DNA of 64,000 bases from Gilvimarinus gilvus (GTDB lineage: Bacteria > Pseudomonadota > Gammaproteobacteria > Pseudomonadales > Cellvibrionaceae). The stretch covers positions 62,001-126,000 of the forward strand of contig NZ_JAULRU010000215.1 in the NCBI RefSeq assembly GCF_030518155.1. Direction: 5' to 3'. Made by a program: the position numbers and the translations under genes. Every line of letters begins with the position of its first letter. Position 1 is the first letter of the stretch. Positions 47,499-55,323 of the stretch are shown in pieces. The notes below the pieces were generated by a model. That model made no database searches, was not told the origin of the DNA, and worked only from the letters and a program-made list of their open reading frames with translations.

Positions 47499-48278
47499 TC
47501 ACTCACTGCGGTATATAAGATTCAGCCTAAGCTCGGATAAGGTTGTAAAACACTGCCGGTCACTCTTCCAGCCGGGATTCGCCTTGCCTAGTACCAGCAC
47601 AGGATATTCTGGCCCTCCCGTACCTGCACCTGAAGCGAGCCGCAAACTAAGATTATCGACCGAACTCGCCGTCCAGGGAAACACAAAATTGGGGCCGCTG
47701 CCCAGCCGGGCTTCGGTATGGCCGTCACCCAGTAAATCCGTGCGCTCTCTCAAGTTGAGCTCTTCCCCATCAATATTCAATTCCGTAATTTCAACAGCAA
47801 CATCAGAATCGAGCGTGGCCTCTGTCGGTAGCGGAGACCAGTCAACAATTACCGAGTCAACCAAGGTATCACGTGTTAATTCGCAACCACTGTTTTCGGT
47901 GTGCCCTGTATCCAACCCGCTGAGGGTCACCTGATACAACGAACCTTCGGGAGGGTTTGTCTGTAATTCACTTAGGTCAAATGACAGTAATACATGAAAC
48001 TCCCAGTTGCGGTCACGGCGACACCGAGGTCTTTGTCCGTCATTATCATGGCTTACGTAACCAACCTCTGCGCTGTCGCCAGGTAAGTCATCGTACGTGA
48101 AATATGACAATGGGATACCATCAAACGCATTGCATATAAGCCCGCTTTGCGAGCCGACTCGCAGAGTGAATACTTGTTGACGTATATCGGGTTGCAACGA
48201 AATATGCTCGTAGGTAGGGCGGGGGTGGCAAGACACCAACACCAATGTAGCCGCAACAATACTCGTGACCTTGTACAT
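47499..48278 (-). CDS. Putative lipoprotein of unknown function
   Basis: A 259-residue predicted lipoprotein (lipobox VLVSC-HPR near residue 17). The mature region is beta-rich, with a Gly-rich stretch (ASGAGTGG) and a C-terminal CFTTLSELRLNLIYRSE. The family was not recognised. It is leftward, unlike the accessory genes before it, and marks the right border of the accessory stretch. Confidence 0.65.
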   Translation of the reverse strand: MYKVTSIVAATLVLVSCHPRPTYEHISLQPDIRQQVFTLRVGSQSGLICNAFDGIPLSYFTYDDLPGDSAEVGYVSHDNDGQRPRCRRDRNWEFHVLLSFDLSELQTNPPEGSLYQVTLSGLDTGHTENSGCELTRDTLVDSVIVDWSPLPTEATLDSDVAVEITELNIDGEELNLRERTDLLGDGHTEARLGSGPNFVFPWTASSVDNLSLRLASGAGTGGPEYPVLVLGKANPGWKSDRQCFTTLSELRLNLIYRSE

Positions 48279-48443
48279 AAGCGCCTCCAGCTATATTGCC
48301 ATTACATTAGCACTCTCCGGGCGAAATAGTGCGCTCTAAGGTGCCGATATTCCCATGCACACGGCACTTGGCAGCTAAATTTATAGTATGGCAATGTATT
48401 TAGTGTGAGAATCCTCCAAGGCTATATATACTCGGCTATACGA

Positions 48444-48848
48444 ATGAATGCAGAATTGTTAAAAAAGTTTTCGCTCTATCCCCCATTGGCTCAACAGCAA
48501 CTGCACGCTGTTCGCGAACTTATCGGCCACATCGCACAGGAGTACAGTCTGGGCGCCGTAGAAGAGTCTATAAAATGGGGAGAGGCAAGCTACACGGTAA
48601 AAGGCGGCAGTGCTGTTCGTATGGATTGGAAGCCAGCTACACCCAACGCCATAAAACTATTCTTTCACTGCCAAACCAAGCTGGTTGAGACCTTTAAAGA
48701 GATTTACCCGCACGAATTTGTCTATGAAGGCAACAGAGCGCTTGTAATTCCCCTAACGACGGACATTGCGACCTCGCCTCTAGCCCACTGCCTGCAAATG
48801 ACGTTGAGTTATCATCGGGTCAAACACTTGCCTTTGCTTGGCGCGTAA
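48444..48848 (+). CDS. DUF1801 family protein
   Basis: A 134-residue small soluble protein. The segments EESIKWGEASYTVKG and AIKLFFHCQTKL match the DUF1801/YdhG-like family, which has no established role. The ATG at 48444 is preferred over a GTG at 48405. Confidence 0.8.
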   Translation: MNAELLKKFSLYPPLAQQQLHAVRELIGHIAQEYSLGAVEESIKWGEASYTVKGGSAVRMDWKPATPNAIKLFFHCQTKLVETFKEIYPHEFVYEGNRALVIPLTTDIATSPLAHCLQMTLSYHRVKHLPLLGA

Positions 48849-48980
48849 AAGCCACAGGCGCTTGGCCAGTTTCGAAAGGCGTAATGCCATCGAACATCAC
48901 TTATCTCGCCTGTTTAGGCGCGCCTGCCCGCACGGACAGTTGCGTGTTATAATGAAAGAAATGCCAATAACCGCTATTTT

Positions 48981-49466
48981 ATGAGAAAACCCGGAATTTC
49001 CAGTAACTACCCGCAAACAGGCTTTACGCTCATCGAGCTTATTGCCGTTATCGTTCTGCTTGGCATTCTCACCGCCGTCGCTGTCCCTAAATTTATTGAC
49101 CTTAAAGAAGCCGCTATTGAAATGTCGATGGAGGACTTGGTCGGCGCGGTTAAAGGCGCCGCCAACATGGCTTATGCCAAGGCGATTGTTGAAGATGTGC
49201 ATCAGGACGCAGCGGCGACTATTACTGTCAACGGGCTTGTTATCGATATTGCCTATGGATACCCAACCGGAACCGCTACTGGCATTGACCGAATGATCAA
49301 TCAAAGCGGTTGGCAAAAGCGAGCCAGTGTTTTCGCAGGTGCCTGGGTTTATTGGCACGGAGTTATTCAAGAGGACGCGGGCGCAGCCCAATGCTATATA
49401 CGTTACCGACAGCCCACCGTCGTAAATACACCCCCCGTTGTGGATGTGCAGACCTCTGGATGTTAG
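48981..49466 (+). CDS. MSHA-type type IV pilin-like protein
   Basis: A 161-residue prepilin. A short leader ends in G and is followed by FTLIELIAVIVLLGILTAVAVP, the signal cut and N-methylated by prepilin peptidase, with Glu5 present. The globular part has YRQP and ends at a C-terminal Cys, with another Cys near residue 137. It resembles MshA-type major or minor pilins. No other pilus genes are nearby, so it probably uses a system encoded elsewhere. Confidence 0.88.
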   Translation: MRKPGISSNYPQTGFTLIELIAVIVLLGILTAVAVPKFIDLKEAAIEMSMEDLVGAVKGAANMAYAKAIVEDVHQDAAATITVNGLVIDIAYGYPTGTATGIDRMINQSGWQKRASVFAGAWVYWHGVIQEDAGAAQCYIRYRQPTVVNTPPVVDVQTSGC

Positions 49467-49666
49467 CCCCAGAGTAGATTGCTCGTGGGCTTAATTTTGG
49501 TTCCCGTTAGTTTGCCAGGTTAGACAAACTGTTTACCTGCGCTACAAAACCTCTCAGCTTACCCAAAAACCGCGACATTCTCACCAAAGAGCCTTGGATG
49601 ATCCAGATTGTTTTTTGCCAGTATATACACTGAACCCAAAACTTTAAGTTGTGCATAGGTCCGCAG

Positions 49667-50080
49667 ATGAGAGCTTTAATTACTCTGGCAATCGCCTTGT
49701 TATCCGTCTCAACGTCAGCTGATAAAACACTTCAGAACATTGATGATCTTGTCTGGAAAAACCGGTTAATATTGGTCTGGTCAAATAATATAGCAGCGTC
49801 GAAACAACAACTAAAACTCGAAGCAGTCGAAGTAGAAGATCGCGACATTATTTGGTTTTTATTTAGTGAATCAGATGTGGCGACTAACTACCAAGGGGAA
49901 CTCACAGAAGAGTTTACCGAAAGCGCAAAGCAATTTTTTCAAAGCACCGACAACCAGGTAGTGTTAATTGGCAAAGATGGCAGAGTTAAGGAGCGAGATT
50001 CGCAAATGCTTTTGGACTCTTTATTCAGAAAAATCGACAGAATGCCCATGCGCATAAATGAAATGGAGCGATACGACTGA
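49667..50080 (+). CDS. DUF4174 secreted protein
   Basis: A 137-residue protein with a signal peptide (about 1-18, STSADK). The core matches DUF4174: DDLVWKNRLILVWS, RDIIWFL, VVLIGKDGRVKERDS, a thioredoxin-like fold without CxxC. The function is unknown. The ATG at 49667 is preferred over a GTG 18 bases upstream. Confidence 0.78.
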   Translation: MRALITLAIALLSVSTSADKTLQNIDDLVWKNRLILVWSNNIAASKQQLKLEAVEVEDRDIIWFLFSESDVATNYQGELTEEFTESAKQFFQSTDNQVVLIGKDGRVKERDSQMLLDSLFRKIDRMPMRINEMERYD

Positions 50081-50148
50081 ATATGTTCTAAATGGATATC
50101 TAGCACATCGTCTTCATCACATGATAAATTTATACCTGAATTCTAAAC

Positions 50149-51129
50149 CTACCTTTCAACGCCGAGGTCTTGCTGCAGGGTCGCGCCAGGTCCGAACCTC
50201 TTCTGATAAGCCGCCGCCGACACTCCTACGTTGCGGTAGAATGCTCGCCTAAAAACATCCAGATTTTGGTAGCCGCATTGTTCGACTAGCGCCTTCAGCG
50301 CTATGCTTTTATTGTTGAGTAGATCTTTTGCACGCTCGATGCGACGTTGCTCGACGTACTGACCGGGCGAGCATTTCATAATACGAGTGAATTTACGGGA
50401 GAAATTTCTACTACTCATGGCGCAACGCCGGGCTAATACTTCTACACGAAGATCACGCTGCAGATTGTCCTGAATATAGAGACAGACATCAGAAAGAACG
50501 TCATCGTCGCATTGCTGTGCCCGAAGTTTTTCGGAGTATTGCGATTGCCCTCCGTCACGCCTGTACGCCATCACAAGATTGCGTGCTATTTTCATCGCAG
50601 CTTGTCGGCTGCTATCGCGCTCCACAAGCGCCAACGCCAAGTCCATACCCGCTGTAACCCCGGCGGAAGTAAATACCTTGCCATCCTCTATATAAATTGC
50701 GTCCGGTTCTATGCGGATACTCGTGTCCAGCTCACTGAGCCTGGCAATGTAGCGCCAATGACTTGTGGCACTTTTTCCCGATAGACTTCCCGCTGCCGCT
50801 AGAGCAAGGCTTCCGCTACACACCGATACCATGCGCTCCACGCGGCTCGTATGACGCTGAATAAAACGCAGAAAATTTTTATTGCTGACTGCGTGTTCAA
50901 TACCGACGCCACCAATAACCACCAACGTGTGGCAATCTCGCAACGAAGACCATTTTTGTGTGGCCACCTGCAATCCGTTACTGGCCGTTACCAGTCCACC
51001 GGGCTCAGAGATGACCTTTATACGATAGGTCGGTTTATCCAGCGTGTTTAACTGATGGAAAACCTCCATTGGGCCGGTCAAATCCAGTATCTGAAAGTTC
51101 TGATAACACAACAGCGCAATGGTTTTCAC
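50149..51129 (-). CDS. GlxA-type AraC regulator with DJ-1/PfpI domain
   Basis: A 326-residue regulator with an N-terminal DJ-1/PfpI-like domain (about 1-185, with CSGSLALAAAG at the nucleophile-elbow position). A C-terminal AraC/XylS double helix-turn-helix follows (about 215-310, ARRCAMSSRNFSRKFTRIM, CGYQNLDVFRRAF). It starts at GTG with GAGG upstream. It is divergent from the DJ-1-only gene at 51219 and probably regulates it. Confidence 0.92.
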   Translation of the reverse strand: MKTIALLCYQNFQILDLTGPMEVFHQLNTLDKPTYRIKVISEPGGLVTASNGLQVATQKWSSLRDCHTLVVIGGVGIEHAVSNKNFLRFIQRHTSRVERMVSVCSGSLALAAAGSLSGKSATSHWRYIARLSELDTSIRIEPDAIYIEDGKVFTSAGVTAGMDLALALVERDSSRQAAMKIARNLVMAYRRDGGQSQYSEKLRAQQCDDDVLSDVCLYIQDNLQRDLRVEVLARRCAMSSRNFSRKFTRIMKCSPGQYVEQRRIERAKDLLNNKSIALKALVEQCGYQNLDVFRRAFYRNVGVSAAAYQKRFGPGATLQQDLGVER

Positions 51130-51142
51130 AGCAAGCCTCTGA

Positions 51143-51171
51143 CCTAAAACATCTAGAATTTGTCATTTAGG
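51143..51171. promoter_or_regulatory. Inverted repeat in glxA/DJ-1 divergent promoter
   Basis: CCTAAA (51143-51148) and TTTAGG (51166-51171) form a symmetric pair in the 89-bp gap between the GlxA-type regulator and the DJ-1 gene; a central CTAGA lies between them. It is a plausible operator for the AraC-type regulator. Confidence 0.35.
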
Positions 51172-51218
51172 CCATCATACCCACTCTTTATACTGAGCGT
51201 AAATACGGAGGAAACACT

Positions 51219-51857
51219 ATGTCTTATAACGTCGCTATTTTGGCATTCGATGATTTAGAAGAACTCGATTTAGGCGGGCCTTGGGAAGTACTACAGTCGG
51301 CGCGCGAGTTAAACAATAGTTTTGATTGCAAGATCTACACGCCAGACGGGAACGACCTCACGGCAAGCAAAGGCATGAAAATCGGTGCACACGGCTGCAT
51401 CGAGAATGTAGAGCATTGCGATATCTTAATAGTGCCCGGCGGTAAGGGCGTCTGGCCATTGCAGACTGATAGCAATTTTCTGCAACATGTTACCCGACTG
51501 GCCAATACGGCCACCTGGGTATGTAGCGTATGCACAGGGAGTTTCCTGTTAGCCTCAGCTGGCCTGCTAAACGGTAAATCGTGCACGACTTACCACGCTT
51601 ATACCGAAAAACTACGCAAAACAAGCCTGATAGGGGAGGTGTTAGATCAAGTTCGCTATGTGGTAGATGGCAATGTGTTAACAGCCGCCGGAGTGTCTGC
51701 GGGTATTGATATGAGCCTGTGGCTTGTCAAAAAACTCGAGGGTGAGGCATTCGCAAAGAATGTTCAGCGGTATATGGAGTACTATCCAGAACCACCGCTA
51801 GACGAACACGTGCTAGGCTCGGATAACGGTCTTTATAGCGCTGACGTTAACGTATAG
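51219..51857 (+). CDS. DJ-1/PfpI family protein
   Basis: A 212-residue single-domain DJ-1/PfpI protein. The nucleophile region reads CSVCTGSFLLASAGL, and CTTYHAYTEKL and AAGVSAGIDMSLWLV follow the family. Members act as glyoxalases, isonitrile hydratases or chaperone-like proteins; the exact role is not clear. GGAGG lies before the ATG. Its end overlaps the convergent TetR gene by 11 bases. Confidence 0.92.
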   Translation: MSYNVAILAFDDLEELDLGGPWEVLQSARELNNSFDCKIYTPDGNDLTASKGMKIGAHGCIENVEHCDILIVPGGKGVWPLQTDSNFLQHVTRLANTATWVCSVCTGSFLLASAGLLNGKSCTTYHAYTEKLRKTSLIGEVLDQVRYVVDGNVLTAAGVSAGIDMSLWLVKKLEGEAFAKNVQRYMEYYPEPPLDEHVLGSDNGLYSADVNV

Positions 51858-52440
51858 CGTAGCGAGCGAGGAATAACTTAACACTTTCTTCTACCAAGTA
51901 GTCCGTATTGCTAACGCTATCACTTAAGCCATACAGCAAAGGGTAGAAAACCAAAGACTTTAGCTGAAACACAAACTGCTTGGACGCCAGCTCCAGATCA
52001 TCAATAGCAAGTACGCCATCGTCGACGGCCGCCTGTAGAAAAACGGAGAAATAGCGCAAACAACCCATCGACGACTTGTTAATCATTTTTGCCAAAGATG
52101 CATCGGTTAGCATCTGCAAAAATGCCACGCGGGCTACTTTCAAAAAGGCCGGCGAGGTCAGCAAACCTATCTCTTGTTGAGCAATAGCGGTGAGTTGAGC
52201 GTGTATTGACTCGCCCGGTGCATAAGCCAGGATTTCGCCCTGATCAACCTTGGCGAACATTGCCTCCAGCATAGCCGCAAACAAATCGGCCTTGGTTGCG
52301 AAATGGTTATATACCGTACGTTTGGACACTTCAGCGCGAGCCGCTATTTGGTCCATGCTGGTCGCCGCCACGCCATGTTCGGAGAATAACGCTTCGGCAG
52401 CGGTAACGATTTGTAGGCGTTTTTGCTCAGATAGCTTCAT
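51847..52440 (-). CDS. TetR/AcrR family transcriptional repressor
   Basis: A 197-residue regulator. The N-terminal helix-turn-helix is at about 10-55 (ALFSEHGVAATSMDQIAARAEVSKRTVYNHF). The C-terminal ligand domain (QEIGLLTSPAFLKVARVAF) is like the AefR-type TetR tails. It is divergent from the MBL-fold hydrolase gene across 124 bp that contains a clear inverted repeat, so it probably represses that gene and perhaps itself. Confidence 0.93.
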   Translation of the reverse strand: MKLSEQKRLQIVTAAEALFSEHGVAATSMDQIAARAEVSKRTVYNHFATKADLFAAMLEAMFAKVDQGEILAYAPGESIHAQLTAIAQQEIGLLTSPAFLKVARVAFLQMLTDASLAKMINKSSMGCLRYFSVFLQAAVDDGVLAIDDLELASKQFVFQLKSLVFYPLLYGLSDSVSNTDYLVEESVKLFLARYAIR

Positions 52441-52502
52441 TGTTCAACGTTTTCACCAGTTTGTCAGCATCTTACCCGAACTCATAAAAAATTACACTCA
52501 GC

Positions 52503-52554
52503 AGTTTACTTTTCACTTGCCCGTAAGATAAACTACACCGTATAGTTTACTTTT
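52503..52554. promoter_or_regulatory. Candidate TetR operator region
   Basis: Two direct copies of AGTTTACTTTT (52503-52513 and 52544-52554) flank an inverted repeat TAAACT-N9-AGTTTA (52529-52549). It lies 11 bp before the MBL-hydrolase ATG and 62 bp from the tetR start, where a repressor would block transcription. Confidence 0.55.
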
Positions 52555-52564
52555 GGAGCCCAAC

Positions 52565-53671
52565 ATGTCGTTAAAGGCATACGCTACAACACTACTTATG
52601 ACCCTGATTACGGGAGGTTGTACCTTGAGCAGTTCACTCGCCGCAGATTCCGTACAAAACACCAACACAATCGATGCAGGCACACCCGCCCGAGTAGATG
52701 AAGGCAAGTTTCTCAACCACAAGCCCACCGAACCCAGCAGCGTTTGGCGCACTGTACAGATTTTCTGGCGCTATATAACCGAGTCTCGCGTTGACCCCGA
52801 GCCCACCTCAGAACTGCCGATGAAAACTGTAACCCGCCAACAATTAGATAACTTGAGTAATGAGGGCTTGCACATTATTAAGCTGGGCCACTCATCGCTT
52901 TTACTAAAGGTGGTAGGCGAGTATTGGTTGATTGACCCGGTATTTTCCGAGCGCGCATCACCCGTTGGCTTCATGGGCCCAAAACGCTTTCAACCCACAC
53001 CCATAAGTCTGGAAGAATTACCCCCCATTGCCATCGTACTGATTTCCCACAATCACTATGATCATCTGGATAAGCAAGCTGTTGAATCATTGGCTGATAA
53101 AGCCCGAGAGTTTTTGGTACCCCTCGGAGTAGACAAGCAACTTCTGGACTGGGGCATCGCCAAGGACAATATTCAAACCTTTGATTGGTGGCAGTCGGTT
53201 GTGGATACCCATGCGACAATAACATTTACCCCAGCTCAGCACTTTTCCGGCCGAGGCCTACAGGACACCAATGAATCCTTGTGGGGTTCTTGGGTGATCG
53301 AAACCGAGCAGGGAAAATTGTTTTTTAGCGGCGACTCTGGTTATTTTCCCGGCTTTAAGACCATAGGCGACAAATTCGGGCCATTCGACTTAACGTTCAT
53401 TGAGACAGGTGCCTACAACGATGATTGGCCGGACGTGCATATGACACCGGAGCAAAGCGTACAGGCCCATATCGACTTAAACGGTAAAGTAATGATGCCC
53501 ATTCATAACGGCACCTTCAATCTGGCTTTTCACCCTTGGTACGAACCACTAAACCGAGTCAGCGAAGCCGCCGCTGCTCAGCAAGTAGAACTCACCACTC
53601 CAGTAGTCGGGGAGGTACTAGCACTAGGCGATCAACTTCCCAGCACGCACTGGTGGCAGTCGCTTGAATAA
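52565..53671 (+). CDS. MBL-fold metallohydrolase, exported (NAPE-PLD-like)
   Basis: A 368-residue metallo-beta-lactamase-fold hydrolase with an N-terminal signal or weak lipobox (LITGGC). Metal-binding residues include SHNHYDHLD, QHFSGRG, FFSGDSGY and a final MPIHNGTF. It resembles the NAPE-phospholipase D/UlaG-like group that acts on lipid or cyclic substrates. GGAG is at 52555-52558, so the ATG at 52565 is chosen over an in-frame codon four residues upstream. Confidence 0.88.
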   Translation: MSLKAYATTLLMTLITGGCTLSSSLAADSVQNTNTIDAGTPARVDEGKFLNHKPTEPSSVWRTVQIFWRYITESRVDPEPTSELPMKTVTRQQLDNLSNEGLHIIKLGHSSLLLKVVGEYWLIDPVFSERASPVGFMGPKRFQPTPISLEELPPIAIVLISHNHYDHLDKQAVESLADKAREFLVPLGVDKQLLDWGIAKDNIQTFDWWQSVVDTHATITFTPAQHFSGRGLQDTNESLWGSWVIETEQGKLFFSGDSGYFPGFKTIGDKFGPFDLTFIETGAYNDDWPDVHMTPEQSVQAHIDLNGKVMMPIHNGTFNLAFHPWYEPLNRVSEAAAAQQVELTTPVVGEVLALGDQLPSTHWWQSLE

Positions 53672-53754
53672 GCGCCCTTGTTCCACATAGGCTATTAGCC
53701 TTAACCATTTATCATCCGATTGCAGGAGGTTACGTTTGGCATACTCTGTCACCT

Positions 53755-53852
53755 AACGATGGGTTCATCCCCTTTTGGCTGGCGGCCCTGTCGTGTTATC
53801 CGGCTGGGCTACCATCGTTCTGCGCGCTGGCATCGAAAACTGTGAGCAGTTT
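53755..53852 (+). other. Candidate structured element (long hairpin plus short stem)
   Basis: AACGATGG (53755-53762) pairs with CCATCGTT (53812-53819) around a GC-rich interior that can form smaller hairpins (e.g. GGG-ttcat-CCC). AAACTG-TGAG-CAGTTT (53837-53852) follows, a short stem that may end a transcript. The whole sits in a 262-bp gap between convergent genes. It could be a small RNA, an attC-like site or a relic; I cannot decide. Confidence 0.4.
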
Positions 53853-53933
53853 CAAAATTTGTTGTGTATATTCGTTTTGTATTTGAATCAAATCGTCGGC
53901 AACCTCTGCACTGTATATTAACCCACAATGTTG

Positions 53934-54263
53934 CTACTCCGCTTTCACACTGTATTGCGCTCCGGGCCAGAACTCATTAATCTCATCCGCCTGTTGCTGC
54001 GCACTAAAGCGCTCCCAGACGACACCATTGATGTCTTTATCATGGCTAAATCTGCTTGCCGTATTGTCTTCCCAGCCTAAGTGTCTAAGTTCTCCCGGCT
54101 TGCATTGCGTATCTTGACGAACAGATATATTTAAACTGTCTGTGCGCCACAGAGCATACTCACCCTTTACATGCACGTCGGGAGAAGCGCCTATACGGGC
54201 GCTGTAATCATCTACCGTTGCGTCTATATTGTCGGTTGACATAGCAACATGGAATTTTTTCAT
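53934..54263 (-). CDS. VOC/glyoxalase-like family protein
   Basis: A 109-residue protein. MKKFHVAMSTDNIDATVDDYSARIG and ALWRTDSLNISVRQD, then RHLGWED and VVWERF, are typical of a VOC-superfamily (glyoxalase-like) group. Metal ligands are not obvious. The ATG at 54263 is preferred over an in-frame ATG at 54296, which would add 11 charged residues. Confidence 0.65.
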   Translation of the reverse strand: MKKFHVAMSTDNIDATVDDYSARIGASPDVHVKGEYALWRTDSLNISVRQDTQCKPGELRHLGWEDNTASRFSHDKDINGVVWERFSAQQQADEINEFWPGAQYSVKAE

Positions 54264-54329
54264 ATCGTCTTTCTCATAATCGTCTTGTTTTGGCATTTGG
54301 GTCTATAATACCAAACCGGAGGTGTCACT

Positions 54330-54623
54330 ATGCGAGTCTTTTTAATACTTTGGTTATGTGTATTCAGTACCGCCCGGGCCAACCAACCGGCTAACACACT
54401 AAATGCACCCATACACTCGGCCAGCGAAGTAATAGAGGCCACACTTAACCACTTCAATACGTCCACAGATAAGGTGATAGTTTTTCATGTAAGCTTTGAT
54501 TACATAAAGCAAATTTGGCATATCGAATTAACCCCAAAAGACCCACCTTGCATTGATTGCTTTCCGAGTATCTACATCAGAAATAAAAATCCTATTAGCA
54601 TAGAGACCATTCCCCATGGCTAG
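54330..54623 (+). CDS. Small secreted protein of unknown function
   Basis: A 97-residue protein with a signal peptide (about 1-18, FSTARA-N) and a PPCIDC segment near residue 72 that could bind metal or form a disulfide. GGAGG lies before the ATG. It overlaps the Gly/Cys-rich gene by 8 bases, so the two are coupled. No family was recognised. Confidence 0.6.
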   Translation: MRVFLILWLCVFSTARANQPANTLNAPIHSASEVIEATLNHFNTSTDKVIVFHVSFDYIKQIWHIELTPKDPPCIDCFPSIYIRNKNPISIETIPHG

Positions 54624-55272
54624 CTTGATCACCCTAATTGCAATTGCAATAGTAGCGTTTGTTTTTCTAAAACGACTAGGTATTATACAAACGCCAGCTC
54701 AGCGCGAGCACTTAATTGCTACCTATCGCTTCCCTCCACGATTACATAAAAAAGTGTTAGACACTTATCCGCATTTGTCTGACGATCAGGCCAACAAAGT
54801 TATTGACGGGTTGCGGGAGTATTTCCAACTGTGTAACACCGCCGGCAGGCGCAGCGTGGCTATGCCATCACAGGCGGTGGATGTCGCTTGGCACGAATTC
54901 ATTTTGTTTACGCAAATGTACAGCTATTTCTGCAAAAAAGCACTGGGGCGTTTTTTACATCACACCCCGGCCGAGGCCATGCAAACCCCCACCCAAGCGC
55001 AAGCTGGTATTAAAACAGCCTGGAAAGTTTCCTGCCGGCGTGAGGGTATTAGTCGCAATAATCCTGAGCGCTTGCCTTTACTGTTCGCGATGGACGCCGA
55101 ACTTAATATCGAGGACGGATTTCACTATTCGCTCAACTGCGAACAAAATGGCAGCGGCTACTGCGCCAGCCATATCGGTTGTGGCTCTGGTGGTTGCTCG
55201 GGCGGGTGTGGTTCAGGCAGCGGCAACGATGGCGGAAGTAGTTGTGGTAGCGGCTGCGGCGGTGGAGACTAG
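54616..55272 (+). CDS. Protein with Gly/Cys-rich C-terminal tail
   Basis: A 218-residue protein with one N-terminal membrane helix (about 3-20). A helical domain carries VDVAWHEFILFTQMYSYF near residues 88-105, like the core of glycine-rich-domain (GRDP-like) proteins. The last 40 residues are almost only Gly, Cys, Ser and Asn, with repeated CGSG/CSGGCG units (about eight Cys). The tail resembles membrane proteins with TPM-like Gly-rich ends. Its role is unknown. The VDVAWHE motif suggests a metal site. Confidence 0.65.
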   Translation: MASLITLIAIAIVAFVFLKRLGIIQTPAQREHLIATYRFPPRLHKKVLDTYPHLSDDQANKVIDGLREYFQLCNTAGRRSVAMPSQAVDVAWHEFILFTQMYSYFCKKALGRFLHHTPAEAMQTPTQAQAGIKTAWKVSCRREGISRNNPERLPLLFAMDAELNIEDGFHYSLNCEQNGSGYCASHIGCGSGGCSGGCGSGSGNDGGSSCGSGCGGGD

Positions 55273-55289
55273 TCGCGCAAAAATACTCA

Positions 55290-55323
55290 AAAAAACGGGG
55301 GCCAGGCGCGGCCCCGTCTTTGT
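55290..55323. terminator. Bidirectional terminator
   Basis: ACGGGG-type stem (55295-55303 with 55310-55317) around AGGCGC, preceded by a run of A (55289-55295) and followed by TCTTTGTTTA. It sits between the convergent Gly/Cys-rich and esterase genes. Confidence 0.85.

Noticed and set aside
53755-53819. Integron attC site
   Set aside because: Only the left half (ACCTAAC) fits; the right half does not match GTTRRRY, no integrase is seen and the region is not a cassette array.
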